A DNA stretch of 64,000 nucleotides. It comes from Alicyclobacillus acidiphilus NBRC 100859 (GTDB taxonomy: Bacteria > Bacillota > Bacilli > Alicyclobacillales > Alicyclobacillaceae). The notes under the pieces were generated by a model. It had not been told where the DNA came from. It worked only from the letters and a program-made list of their open reading frames with translations, and made no database searches. Made by a program: the position numbers and the translations under genes. Positions 1 through 8,267 of this stretch are shown in pieces. Every line of letters starts with the position of its first letter. The first letter of the stretch is position 1. The stretch lies in assembly GCF_001544355.1 (NCBI RefSeq), contig NZ_BCQI01000003.1, positions 1 through 64,000 of the forward strand. Direction: 5' to 3'.

Positions 1-302
1 TGCCGACGACCGGCCGACTCGGGTGTCGTAAGGGACAAAAGTACCGCTATGGGGACGAAGTGGCGTCGTCGGTCGGCCGGCTCGGGTGTCGTAAGGGACA
101 AAAGTACCGCTATGGGAACGAAGTGGTGACGACGACCGGCCGACTCGGGTGCCGTAAGGGACAAAAGTACTGCTATGGGGACGGTGTGGCGTCGTCGATC
201 GGCCGGTTTGGGTGTTGTAAGGGACAAAAGTACCGCTATGGGGACGGTGTGGCGTCGTCGGTCGGCCGGCTCGGGTGCCGTAAGGGACAAAAGTACCGCT
301 AA
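1..302 (+). repeat. 63-bp tandem repeat array (at least five units)
   Basis: The conserved core CGTAAGGGACAAAAGTACCG starts at 27, 90, 153, 216 (first base changed) and 279, an exact 63-bp period. Between cores lies a GC-rich segment (CCGGC, GTCGTCGGTC) with a few substitutions per unit. The array probably continues beyond the left edge. Because 63 is a multiple of three it gives an open frame with a 21-residue repeat, but there is no ribosome site. The same core recurs with the same period on the other strand at 17835/17898 and once at 25731, so this is a dispersed family. Function unknown. Confidence 0.85.
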
Positions 303-348
303 GGCGCCAAGCTCGCACCCAGCGCACCCGGTACCCAGCGCAGCTGGG

Positions 349-840
349 TTATTCTCGTGGCAACAGTCGAACTCGCACCACAATGGTCACAATTCGCACC
401 AGGACCATGACGGCCGTCAAGAAGATGAATGCTGGACCGATGATGTTCGGTATGCTGATCTGGTGCTTTATCGCAAAATGCATTGTCTGCAACTCATGGT
501 GAGTCATCCATTCAATTGGAATGATGCGGATGAGGAACGCGATCGCGAATACAATCACACTTCCTATCCCCGTTTTCAGGTACACCGCACCGTCGTCTTT
601 GGATATTTTTGTGAGTGCTGACAAAATGCCTCCTAAGACGGCCCCGATCACGATGAAGAGAACTAACACGACGATATTGTTTCCGTTGGTCGGAATGTCT
701 TTGATATATTCGTGTGCGAAATACGCCAGGACGACGATTGGGATGATAAAGCGAGATATACCAAACTTTCTCTTGCCGTATGACATCCCTGCGAGCACGA
801 CAAAAAGAACAATCATCTCAATCCAGGTTGCTGTGGTCAA
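349..840 (-). CDS. multi-pass membrane protein of unknown function (CcdC/DUF1453-like layout)
   Basis: About 163 residues with roughly five hydrophobic segments and a short basic tail (RVRLLPRE). I chose the TTG at 840 because AAAGGAGG (849-856 on the complement) lies 8 nt upstream; a longer ATG start at 924 has no such site. The middle part, a hydrophobic helix followed by TKISKDDGAVYLKTG and another helix, resembles the short KDG-x-VY-K loop of CcdC-type (DUF1453) membrane proteins. That resemblance is from memory and weak. It is transcribed away from the deacetylase gene at 1017, so the ~175 bp between them holds two divergent promoters. No function can be assigned. Confidence 0.6.
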   Translation of the reverse strand: MTTATWIEMIVLFVVLAGMSYGKRKFGISRFIIPIVVLAYFAHEYIKDIPTNGNNIVVLVLFIVIGAVLGGILSALTKISKDDGAVYLKTGIGSVIVFAIAFLIRIIPIEWMTHHELQTMHFAIKHQISIPNIIGPAFIFLTAVMVLVRIVTIVVRVRLLPRE

Positions 841-1016
841 AACTGACGCCTCCTTTAGTGTGGAACAACTACACGTCTCATCATAAAGGTGTGCGGTGGA
901 TTGAGAATCTCCCTTTGGATGCATGTTCGCGGCGGAGCCTCTCTATCTTTCGATATACGCCGAATCGGCGATTCGCTTCGTGTTATCATAGGCGGTAGAA
1001 GGAGTTGGTGCAGTCG

Positions 1017-1868
1017 ATGGACATCGCGGCGATACTTGGGGTTCAGGATGTGCGGGATGTCAAGTCGGTCGTCTGTGTACAGCCGCATCCGGACGACAAT
1101 GAAGTGGGCGCGGGCGGCACGTTGGCTCTGCTTGCTGCGGCGGGCTGCAGGATCGTGTTCGTGACGGTGACGGATGGTCGATACGGATCGGCAAATCCGG
1201 CGGTGAATCCGCTCGAGTTGGCGGCGATTCGCAGGCGTGAGCGAGACGAGGCGGGGCGGCTTCTGAGCGTGTCGAAGCAGATCGATCTCGGCTTTGCAGA
1301 CGGCGGCGATTATTCTGAATTCGATGTCATGAAAGCGCTTGTAAAGGTGCTGCGAAGCGAGCAGCCAGAACTCGTGATGACCGTGGATCCGTGGATGCCG
1401 TACGAGGCGCATCCGGATCACGTGAAGACGGGGCGGGCTGTCGCTGCGGCTGTTCTCAACGCGGGCAATATCTCGTTTCCGGAAGCGGGATCGCCATGTC
1501 GCATTCCGCAAGTCGCGTTTTATGCGTCGAGCTACCCGAACGTGTTCATCGATGTGACTTCACATTGGCAGACGAAGATGGCGGCGATTCTCGCGCACAA
1601 GAGTCAGTTCGACAACGAGGAGTGGCCGCTGCTGCAGCAGTTTTTCGCCTACCAGGCGGCACAGGCGTACGCGGCGGGCGGGATCGGCCAATCCAACGCG
1701 GACGGGGCCGCGGCTGGAACCGGTGTCGAGATCGAAGCGGCGAAGCCTGATTCCGCGCAACCCGAGCCGACGCATTCCGATCCGGCGCCGCCTCAGAGGT
1801 TCGCCGAAGCGTTCAAGGTTCTGGCGGCGCGGCAACTGCATTTCTTTCCAATGGCACTCTATAGTTGA
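1017..1868 (+). CDS. PIG-L/LmbE-family N-deacetylase
   Basis: A zinc-dependent deacetylase of the PIG-L family, about 283 residues. The N-terminal HPDD motif (residues ~24-27, QPHPDDNEVGAGGT) and the later AHPDHVKTG supply the usual metal ligands and general base. Family members remove N-acetyl groups from GlcNAc conjugates such as bacillithiol precursors or chitooligosaccharides. The ATG at 1017 follows a GGAG by 12 nt; TTG 1005 and GTG 1008 sit too close to it. It lies 33 bp upstream of a GPH-type sugar symporter, probably in one operon, which favours a role in using an N-acetylated sugar or glycoside over bacillithiol synthesis. Between ~residues 220 and 260 there is a low-complexity Ala/Pro/Gln/Ser stretch before a conserved-looking C-terminus. 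Confidence 0.8.
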   Translation: MDIAAILGVQDVRDVKSVVCVQPHPDDNEVGAGGTLALLAAAGCRIVFVTVTDGRYGSANPAVNPLELAAIRRRERDEAGRLLSVSKQIDLGFADGGDYSEFDVMKALVKVLRSEQPELVMTVDPWMPYEAHPDHVKTGRAVAAAVLNAGNISFPEAGSPCRIPQVAFYASSYPNVFIDVTSHWQTKMAAILAHKSQFDNEEWPLLQQFFAYQAAQAYAAGGIGQSNADGAAAGTGVEIEAAKPDSAQPEPTHSDPAPPQRFAEAFKVLAARQLHFFPMALYS

Positions 1869-1901
1869 TGCGAATAGTTGATACGAATGGAGGATGGGCG
1901 G

Positions 1902-3230
1902 ATGGAATCGGGCGGCGGGATGTCGGAGGCATCGACTGGCGAGGGCATGCGCGTTCCGACGGGGAAGCGCATGGCGTATGCGGCGAATCAAATTGGCGTC
2001 AATCTGCTGTGGCAGGCGTTCAATACGGTGGCGGTCTACTTTTACGTGACCGAGTTGAAGGTGCCAGGGGTGGCGATTTCGGCGGGAATGATTGTGTATG
2101 GCATCGTGAACGCGTTCTTCAACTTGCTTGCGGGACATGTCAGCGATCGCACCCGGACCCGCTGGGGCCGCCGCATCCCATACATTGCTGTGTGTTCGCT
2201 GCCGTTCGGCCTCTCGTTCTACTTCCTGTTTGCGCCGCCCGCGATCGGCCACACCGGCCTGCTTGTCTACTTTTTCGTCCTGACTTTTCTCTTCGATCTC
2301 TTCTTTACCTTCACAGCCCTCAATACGGGCGCGCTGTTTCCGGAGATGTACCCGCGGGATCGCGATCGGGCGTACGTATCCGCCCTGCAGCAGGTCGGGG
2401 GCATCGTCGGCATGATTATCGGTGTCGCGCTGGCCAAGTCGCTCGGTCAGACCTTGGGCTGGCACGCGATGGGACTGATTTTTGGGCTCATCGCGGTTGT
2501 CAGCCTGTACGTCTCCCTTTACGGCAGTTTCGAGAACCCGTCGCATGGCGAACCGCCGTTTCGCCTCCGCGAGGCTGTGAAGGCCACGTTCACAAACCGC
2601 GCTTTCCTGCTCTACGTCGCAGGCAGTTTCCTCGTCCAGTTCACCACGACCCTGTCCACCAGTGTTGCAGCCTACTACACGCAGTATGTCGTACCCGTCG
2701 GCGCGATGGAAAATTCCCTCTTTCTCGGCGGCATCTTCATTGTCGCCATGCCGCTGTCGTTCGTGTGGGCGCGACTCGCCATCTGCTTCACGCCCTCCCG
2801 CATGATTCTCGTGGCCATCGTACTCTACGTGATTGTCACACTGGCTTTTCTTTTCGATCACTCCGCCCTTCCGCTCCTCATCACCGGCTTCGCGCTCGGC
2901 GTGCCAGTTGCTGGTTTCATGGTGCTGCTGAATGTCTTGCTGGCCGAAGTGATCGACAGGGACGCAACTCGCACGCGCCGCCGGCGCGAAGGGATGTACC
3001 TTGGCATGAACGGTTTCATCGTCCGCCTCGGCCTGTCGCTGCAATACGCCCTGATGGCGATTTTCTTTCAGCTGAGCGGCTACGACGCCAAGCGTGCCAT
3101 CCAACCAGACACAGCCATCGTTGGCTTCCGGCTGCTGATGGGCGGTGTGCCGGTTGTCTTCCTGGCTATCGCGTTTGTGTTGTTCGCGGGCTACTTGAGA
3201 AAAACTCGCGCTGGCGCGGCACGAGTGTAG
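1902..3230 (+). CDS. GPH-family (MelB-like) sugar:cation symporter
   Basis: About 442 residues with 12 predicted membrane segments. The segment from ~residue 20 (RMAYAANQIGVNLLWQAFN) and the loop GHVSDRTRTRWGRRIPYI match the glycoside-pentoside-hexuronide:cation symporter family, in which the D-x-R-T-x-x-x-GRRxP loop between helices 2 and 3 is characteristic. Start ATG 1902 has GGAGG 8 nt upstream; the TTG at 1878 and ATG at 1887 do not. It follows the PIG-L deacetylase, so the two may import and process an acetylated amino sugar or glycoside. The C-terminal helix region is intact. Substrate cannot be read from sequence; hexuronides are also possible given the uronate cluster at 26-34 kb. Confidence 0.85.
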   Translation: MESGGGMSEASTGEGMRVPTGKRMAYAANQIGVNLLWQAFNTVAVYFYVTELKVPGVAISAGMIVYGIVNAFFNLLAGHVSDRTRTRWGRRIPYIAVCSLPFGLSFYFLFAPPAIGHTGLLVYFFVLTFLFDLFFTFTALNTGALFPEMYPRDRDRAYVSALQQVGGIVGMIIGVALAKSLGQTLGWHAMGLIFGLIAVVSLYVSLYGSFENPSHGEPPFRLREAVKATFTNRAFLLYVAGSFLVQFTTTLSTSVAAYYTQYVVPVGAMENSLFLGGIFIVAMPLSFVWARLAICFTPSRMILVAIVLYVIVTLAFLFDHSALPLLITGFALGVPVAGFMVLLNVLLAEVIDRDATRTRRRREGMYLGMNGFIVRLGLSLQYALMAIFFQLSGYDAKRAIQPDTAIVGFRLLMGGVPVVFLAIAFVLFAGYLRKTRAGAARV

Positions 3231-3248
3231 GGTGGCAGGGAGTCGGAC

Positions 3249-3276
3249 GGATGGTGGATGGTGGATGGTGGATGGG
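3249..3276 (+). repeat. 7-bp minisatellite (GGATGGT, about four units)
   Basis: GGATGGT is repeated in tandem directly before the first hairpin of the 3278 element. The last unit is GGATGGG. It is one of several short G-rich tandem repeats in the window, each with its own unit, that abut a four-hairpin element. Confidence 0.8.
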
Positions 3277-3277
3277 C

Positions 3278-3471
3278 GAAATAAGGGGCCGAGGGCGGCT
3301 TAAATCTGTCGATCCGGCGGATTGGAAGCAAATAAGCAGCCGGGAACTGTTTATGGTGCTCCGTTCGCATCCGATTGGGCCGATTTTGAACGAATAAGCC
3401 GCCGAGGGCGGCTTATTTCGCTTGATTTAGAAAATTCGACATGAATAAGCGGCTATGGGCCGCTTATTCGG
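3278..3471 (+). repeat. four-hairpin intergenic element, copy E1
   Basis: Four inverted repeats start at about 3278, 3329, 3391 and 3443 (steps 51, 62, 52). The third (3391-3420, CGAATAAGCCGCC paired with GGCGGCTTATTTCG) and fourth (3443-3470) are near perfect. The first two are imperfect. The spacer after hairpin 1 has the shared string CTGTCGATCC and that before hairpin 4 has TTCGACA, the complement of TGTCGAA. The element is almost identical to E2, 277 bp downstream, and shares layout with six other copies in the window. The plus strand is defined by the TTAAATSTGTCGA reading. Confidence 0.85.
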
Positions 3472-3554
3472 TCCGCCTCGCCCTTCGCCTCGCCCCTTCG
3501 CTCGGCATCACCGTGTTCCGTGCGTTGCTTCGCTATGCTTAACGTGAACCGGGC

Positions 3555-3748
3555 GAAATAGGCGGCCGAGGGCGGCTTAAATCTGTCGATCCGGCGGATT
3601 GGAAGCAAATAAGCAGCCGGGAACCGCTTATGGTGCTCCGTTCGCATCCGATTGGGCCGATTTTGAACGAATAAGCCGCCGAGGGCGGCTTATTTCGCTT
3701 GATTTAGAAAATTCGACACGAATAAGCGTCTGAGGGCGGCTTATTCGG
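3555..3748 (+). repeat. four-hairpin intergenic element, copy E2
   Basis: A near-identical copy of E1 displaced by 277 bp, with hairpins starting at about 3555, 3606, 3668 and 3720. Differences are concentrated in the hairpin stems: hairpin 2 is better paired here (GGGAACCGCTTATGG against GGGAACTGTTTATGG in E1), and hairpin 4 has GCGTC in place of GCGGC. The 83 bp between E1 and E2 and the GGTCCGG/GGCCCGG-rich stretch after E2 (to about 3782) are GC-rich with no coding signal. From 3783 to the ribosome site at 3911 I see nothing further. Confidence 0.85.
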
Positions 3749-3924
3749 CGGTCCGGTCCAGCCCGGTCCGGCCCGGCCCGGGCGAGACCACTGCCACCCC
3801 GCTGCTCGCCCGCCCCGCGGCGCCCATCCTCCCATTGTCGTTTCTCGCAGGCTTCCGTATCATTGTGCCAGAGACTCACCGTAGATTCGGTCTGCGAGAG
3901 ATGTACATGTAGGAGGAAAAGTTG

Positions 3925-5214
3925 ATGTCGAAAGGTTTACATAATCAAGGCTCCTATCCGTCCCATCCGTCCTACCATCCCGCATCCACCGCATTCACCG
4001 CATTCACCGCCGCGGCGTTCGAGAAGATGCTGCGGGACGAGCGGGTGAGGCGGGCGATGGCGGTGATCGAAGCGGACGACGAACGTACCTTGCGGGAGCA
4101 GATTGAGCTGACGCAGATTCCGGCGCCTCCGTTTCAGGAGAAGGTGCGTGGGGAGGCCTATCGGGATCGGCTGCTGGCGCTGGGGCTGAAGGATGTGCAC
4201 GTGGATGCGGAGGGCAACGTCCATGGCGTTCGGAAGGGAGTGGGCGGCGGTCCGACTGTGTTCGTGTGCGCGCACTTGGACACGGTGTTTCCGGAGGGGA
4301 CCGATACGGTTGTGCGCGATCGCGACGGCAAGTACTTCGCGCCGGGCATCGCCGACGATGGGCGCGGCTTGGCCGCGGTGCTGGCGATCCTGCGCGGATT
4401 CGAGGCTGCTGGGATTGCGACGCGCGGCGATGTGATGTTCGGCGCGACGGTTGGCGAAGAGGGGCTGGGCGATCTCCGCGGCGTCAAAGCGCTCTTTCGC
4501 AATGGTCCGAAAATCGACGCGTTCATCTCGATTGAGCCTGGCGATGCCGGCGCCATCACGTATTTGGCGACGGGCAGCCGACGCTATCGGGTCACGTTTC
4601 GGGGACCGGGCGGGCACAGCTATGGCGACTTTGGCAAGCCGAGCGCCATCCATGCGATGGGCCGGGCAATCGCGGCGATCGGCGACATCGAGGTGCCCGA
4701 CGAGCCGAAGACGACGTTCACCGTCGGTGAAGTGCGCGGCGGGACGTCGGTGAATACGATTGCGGCCGAGGCGGAGATGATGGTGGATATGAGATCGACT
4801 TCCGAAGCGGCGCTCGACGCCTTGGAAGCGAAGGTGCTGAAGTTGATCGACGAAGCCGTGGAACGTGAAAATCGACGCTGGGGCAGCGACGCCATTCGGG
4901 TCGAGAAGGTGTTGATGGGCAATCGGCCGTCGGGATCGCAGCCGGAGGACGCTGCGATTGTCCGGGTTGCTGCGGCTGCGGCGATCGCGATGGGGAAAGA
5001 GCCGGTGCTGCTCGGGCCGAGTTCCACCGACGCCAATGTGCCGATTCACCTGGGCGTTCCAGCTCTGACGCTGCATGGCGGCGGCGACTTTGGCGGGATT
5101 CATACGCTGGACGAGTACTTCGAGCCGAAGAACGCGTTTGCAGGCGTGCAGCACGTTTTTCTTACCGTTCTGGGCCTCGTCGGGGTCGAGGGCGTGATCG
5201 AGCCGGCACTGTGA
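3925..5214 (+). CDS. M20-family metallopeptidase (PepT/ArgE-type)
   Basis: About 429 residues. Metal-binding motifs are in family order: AHLDTVFPEG (first zinc His, Asp base), GIADDGRG (bridging Asp), GEEGLGD (catalytic Glu and ligand), SIEPGD (ligand) and a C-terminal LHGGGDFGGIHTLDE (last His). A dimerisation lid domain lies between, with GGHSYGDFG. Such enzymes hydrolyse dipeptides, tripeptides or N-acyl amino acids in the cytoplasm. ATG 3925 has AGGAGG 8 nt upstream. The first ~30 residues are low complexity (Ser/Pro/His/Tyr, then a repeated TAF) and come from a short tandem duplication in the DNA (about 3950-4013); this leader is not part of the fold and may be recently expanded. No signal peptide. 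Confidence 0.88.
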   Translation: MSKGLHNQGSYPSHPSYHPASTAFTAFTAAAFEKMLRDERVRRAMAVIEADDERTLREQIELTQIPAPPFQEKVRGEAYRDRLLALGLKDVHVDAEGNVHGVRKGVGGGPTVFVCAHLDTVFPEGTDTVVRDRDGKYFAPGIADDGRGLAAVLAILRGFEAAGIATRGDVMFGATVGEEGLGDLRGVKALFRNGPKIDAFISIEPGDAGAITYLATGSRRYRVTFRGPGGHSYGDFGKPSAIHAMGRAIAAIGDIEVPDEPKTTFTVGEVRGGTSVNTIAAEAEMMVDMRSTSEAALDALEAKVLKLIDEAVERENRRWGSDAIRVEKVLMGNRPSGSQPEDAAIVRVAAAAAIAMGKEPVLLGPSSTDANVPIHLGVPALTLHGGGDFGGIHTLDEYFEPKNAFAGVQHVFLTVLGLVGVEGVIEPAL

Positions 5215-5301
5215 GGCTCACGCGGTGAGGATGGGGCATGAACGGCAAACGGACATGGTATCATGAAAATAAGCCAACAGGTTGAGGAAAGGGATGGGAC
5301 T

Positions 5302-6990
5302 GTGTTCAATGCGCTCGAAAGCAATGTCGGGATCGACTTAAAAGATACAGCGGGCCTTGAGGCGGAACTGCGGGCCTTGCGGGATCGGGAGATTTCGTCG
5401 GTAGGGGAACTCGAGACGTGGCTTGACGACGAGCAAACGCTTGCCGAGGATATCATGGAGGTGACGAGCCGTCACGCCATCGCATTTCACCAGGACACGC
5501 GCAACGAAGAGGCGCGAGAGCTGTACATGCACGATCAAACGGTGGTCCAACCCATCCTTCTACAATATCAGGGCGAATTGGACAAGAAGTTTTGCGATTG
5601 TCCGTTCACGCCGCGGTTGGATGATGGGAAATACGGCCTGATGCGCCGAGTGCGTCAAACGAAAGTGAAGTTGTTTCGCCAGGAGAACATTCCGCTCATC
5701 GTGCGCGAGCAGGAGATTGTCGCTCGGTATCAGGAGCTGATGGGCGGATTGACGGTGGCGTGGAACGGCGAGAAAAAGCCGCATCCGTACGTTCAGGCGC
5801 AGTTGGACAGCCCGGATCGGGCGACGCGGGAAAAAGCGTGGCAGGCACTGGCGGCTGTAAGGCGTGAGATCAAGCCGCAGGTTGACGAGATGATGAACGA
5901 ACTCGTGCGCGTTCGCCACCAAATCGCGACCAACGCTGGATTCGAGAATTACCGCGATTACGTGTTCGCCGCGAAGAACCGCGAGTTCACGTTGGAGCAA
6001 ATTCTCGCTTACCACGACGCAATTGAAAAGCATGCGGTGCCGGCGGCGGATCGACTGGCGCAGGTCTTCCAAGCGAAACTTGGTGTCGCGACGTATCGTC
6101 CGTGGGACGCGACCAACTGCTTGCTGCCCGGCGCGCCGTTCGAAAACGTGACGGAGTTGATGGACGGCGTCGCCAAGATGCTCGGCGAAACCGATCCGGC
6201 ATTTCGGGCGACGTTCGATCATATGCGCAGCAACGGCCTGCTCGATCTCGACGTCCGCGAAGGCAAAGCGCCGGGTGGTTTTTGCATGCCCTTGCCGCGA
6301 TCGAAAGAGGTCTTCGTGTTCGCGAATTTCAGTCCGTCGTTCTTCGCCGTGATTGCGCTGATTCACGAGATGGGGCACGCGGTCAACTTCTACCACCAGT
6401 TTGAGAGCGGGCAGCGATTCAGCGAATACACGATGCGCATGGAAGTCGCCGAGTTGTACTCGCACGGCATGGAACTGCTCAACCTCGACAAGCTGCGGAC
6501 GTTCTACACGTCCGACGAAGCGTTTGACAACGCGAAGGCGGCGGAGTTGAACCGGGCGTTCCGCATGCTCATTGGCCCAATGAGCGGCGATGTGTTCCAG
6601 CACTGGCTGTACACGCACCCGAATCACACGGTCGAGGAGCGCGACGCCAAGTTCCTCGAGATGTGCCGTCGCTTCACGCACCATGCAACCGATATCACAG
6701 GCCTCGAAGCCGATCTCGCCAACTCCTGGATCGAGTCGCACCACATCGTGGGCCTGCCGTTCTACAATATCGAGTATTCGCTGTCCGAGCTGGGCGCCAT
6801 CCAACTGCTTGAGCTGTACCGGGACGATCCGGCGAACGCCACGCGTCTTTTCCGCCAGGGTGCCGCGAGTGACTCGAACATGTCGATTGCGGACATCTAC
6901 CGCGCCACCGGCGTCGACTTCGACTTCACCGAACCAGCCATCCGGAAGCACGCGGCGTTCGTCGAGCAATTGGTAAGCGAACTGGCGTAA
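5302..6990 (+). CDS. M3-family oligopeptidase (PepF/thimet-like)
   Basis: About 562 residues. HEMGH at residues 355-359 gives the two zinc His and catalytic Glu, and EVAELYSHGMELL ~30 residues later gives the third ligand, typical of M3 oligopeptidases, which cut short peptides in the cytoplasm. The GTG at 5302 is preferred since an AAAGGG lies 8 nt upstream; the ATG at 5263 has no ribosome site. The N-terminal helical domain (LEAELRALRDREISSVGELE) and the long C-terminal domain are intact. It follows the M20 peptidase by 87 bp on the same strand, so both may serve peptide breakdown. Confidence 0.88.
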   Translation: MFNALESNVGIDLKDTAGLEAELRALRDREISSVGELETWLDDEQTLAEDIMEVTSRHAIAFHQDTRNEEARELYMHDQTVVQPILLQYQGELDKKFCDCPFTPRLDDGKYGLMRRVRQTKVKLFRQENIPLIVREQEIVARYQELMGGLTVAWNGEKKPHPYVQAQLDSPDRATREKAWQALAAVRREIKPQVDEMMNELVRVRHQIATNAGFENYRDYVFAAKNREFTLEQILAYHDAIEKHAVPAADRLAQVFQAKLGVATYRPWDATNCLLPGAPFENVTELMDGVAKMLGETDPAFRATFDHMRSNGLLDLDVREGKAPGGFCMPLPRSKEVFVFANFSPSFFAVIALIHEMGHAVNFYHQFESGQRFSEYTMRMEVAELYSHGMELLNLDKLRTFYTSDEAFDNAKAAELNRAFRMLIGPMSGDVFQHWLYTHPNHTVEERDAKFLEMCRRFTHHATDITGLEADLANSWIESHHIVGLPFYNIEYSLSELGAIQLLELYRDDPANATRLFRQGAASDSNMSIADIYRATGVDFDFTEPAIRKHAAFVEQLVSELA

Positions 6991-7053
6991 CGCGCCAAAC
7001 GGGTGAACGCGGGGACTCGCCTGCAGGGGACTCGCCACGATCCCACCTGCAAA

Positions 7054-7071
7054 GGCCGCGAATCAGCGGCC
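7054..7071. terminator. GC hairpin between convergent genes
   Basis: GGCCGC (7054-7059) and GCGGCC (7066-7071) form a 6-bp stem with a GAATCA loop between the convergent oligopeptidase and niaR genes. There is no clear U-tract on either side, so terminator activity is only a guess from position. Confidence 0.35.
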
Positions 7072-7079
7072 GGGCGGAC

Positions 7080-7598
7080 TCACAACACCTGAATCCCGGC
7101 CCCCTGAAGTTTGGCGATGGCTTCCTGGAGCATGTCGTCGGCGGCGTATTCCACTTGGTGGTAATGAAGGCCGCCGGTCAAGGTCGACAGCAAAGGGGCG
7201 CCTTCTCCTTCGATTTTCCGCATGAAGTGAGCTACGTCCCGCCTTGAGCTCAGGTACAGATTCCCAATCAATTCGCCGTACACGCTGTGTTCAACACGGA
7301 CGTCGAGCACGCGCACGCCGCAGTCGACGAAGGTATTCAGTTCCGTTTCGGTATCTTCTGGCCGATGGCAGACGGCCAGCAATGTGCGCTTCAGGTGAGT
7401 TGCCGAGTTGCCGAGCAGCAGATAGCCTTTTGGCGTCGACAGGATCTCGATGCCGGCGGCGCGCAGAACGGCGATATCGTGTACGATGACTTGCCGCGTC
7501 ACGCCGAGCTTCTCGGCGAGTGCTTGGCCGGATACGGGCGTCGTACGCTTCTTAAGCGTGTCGATGACGGCCTGCTGCCGCTGGGTCAGTTCCGCCAT
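7080..7598 (-). CDS. niaR: NiaR-family niacin-responsive repressor
   Basis: About 172 residues: an N-terminal winged helix (residues ~5-60, LTQRQQAVIDTLKKR then VTRQVIVHDIAVLRAAG), followed by a 3H domain with the His-containing motifs VEHSVYG and GGLHYHQVEY. NiaR (B. subtilis YrxA) represses NAD-synthesis and niacin-uptake genes when nicotinic acid binds the metal-bound His cluster. ATG 7598 has GGAG 11 nt upstream. An alternative GTG at 7607 overlaps the stop of the upstream cyclodeaminase-like gene (GTGA) but sits only 2 nt from that GGAG. The two genes are therefore translationally linked. No NAD-synthesis gene is next to it here, so its targets must lie elsewhere. Confidence 0.88.
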   Translation of the reverse strand: MAELTQRQQAVIDTLKKRTTPVSGQALAEKLGVTRQVIVHDIAVLRAAGIEILSTPKGYLLLGNSATHLKRTLLAVCHRPEDTETELNTFVDCGVRVLDVRVEHSVYGELIGNLYLSSRRDVAHFMRKIEGEGAPLLSTLTGGLHYHQVEYAADDMLQEAIAKLQGAGIQVL

Positions 7599-7603
7599 GG
7601 CCG

Positions 7604-8233
7604 TCACAACTCCATTCTTGCCCGTAGGGCGTTCATCATCTCGGCCTTCGTTGAAGCGAGCGATTGCGCCAAGCTGTCGATTCGCTCCCGAACTTGGACG
7701 CGGATCGACTCGTCCGTCAGCGATGCGAGATTGCCGGCGGCGGTGAGTAGCGCGCTCTGACCGGCGGTCTCGAGGAGGAGGACGGCGAGGCCGAGATCGG
7801 ACAGGATAAACGGCGTCGCCAAGGGCAACGAGCCGCGGCTGGCCTTCAATGCGTCGAGGCAGGCCTGGGCCAGTTCGATCGGGACTTCTGTCGCGGATGC
7901 CATGGCTGCCTGCAAGGCGGCGGTGCGGGCAGCCTTTTCCGCCGCAGTTTGCTTGGGCAGCCGCAAGGCGTTCATGTATGTGTCGAACGCGACCGAGTCA
8001 GCGTTCAGGATGCGCTCGAACGACGTGATCGCCTCGTTCATGCGGGCGACGAGATCGTCCAAAGTCTGGACCGTGTCATCCGGCGCCCGCCGCTTTGACA
8101 CGTTCGCCACCATGGCACTCATTGCCGCACCCAGGGCCGCCGCCAGCGCCGCGACGCTGCCGCCGCCTGGCGTTGGCGCGCTCGAAGCCGCGTCGGCGAG
8201 AAATTGGCGAATCGATTGATCAAACACGCTCAT
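7604..8233 (-). CDS. cyclodeaminase/cyclohydrolase-family (FchA-like) protein
   Basis: About 209 residues, all-alpha, with the family signature SAPTPGGGSVAALAAALGAA near the N-terminus, which binds the folate polyglutamate or pterin ring. Members include formiminotetrahydrofolate cyclodeaminase and methenyl-THF cyclohydrolase. ATG 8233 has AGGTGG 8 nt upstream. The gene precedes niaR with a 4-bp overlap of the alternative niaR start. No histidine-degradation genes are nearby, so the role in one-carbon metabolism is general and the exact substrate is not known. Confidence 0.82.
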   Translation of the reverse strand: MSVFDQSIRQFLADAASSAPTPGGGSVAALAAALGAAMSAMVANVSKRRAPDDTVQTLDDLVARMNEAITSFERILNADSVAFDTYMNALRLPKQTAAEKAARTAALQAAMASATEVPIELAQACLDALKASRGSLPLATPFILSDLGLAVLLLETAGQSALLTAAGNLASLTDESIRVQVRERIDSLAQSLASTKAEMMNALRARMEL

Positions 8234-8267
8234 CTCGGAACCCACCTTGCCTGTCGATGAATTTCAC

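Noticed and set aside
60-302. 80-residue open frame with a 21-residue repeat
   Set aside because: It is a by-product of the 63-bp array; no ribosome site, odd composition, and it ends with the array.
1-302. Possible CRISPR array
   Set aside because: Units are near-identical across the whole 63 bp; there are no unique spacers and no cas genes.
1560-3104. Long minus-strand open frame (514 codons) opposite the symporter
   Set aside because: Composition (Glu/Arg/His rich, no domain) is typical of an antisense shadow of a GC-rich gene; the plus strand has a clear transporter.
5560-7038. Long minus-strand open frame opposite the oligopeptidase
   Set aside because: Shadow of the M3 peptidase, which has intact catalytic motifs.
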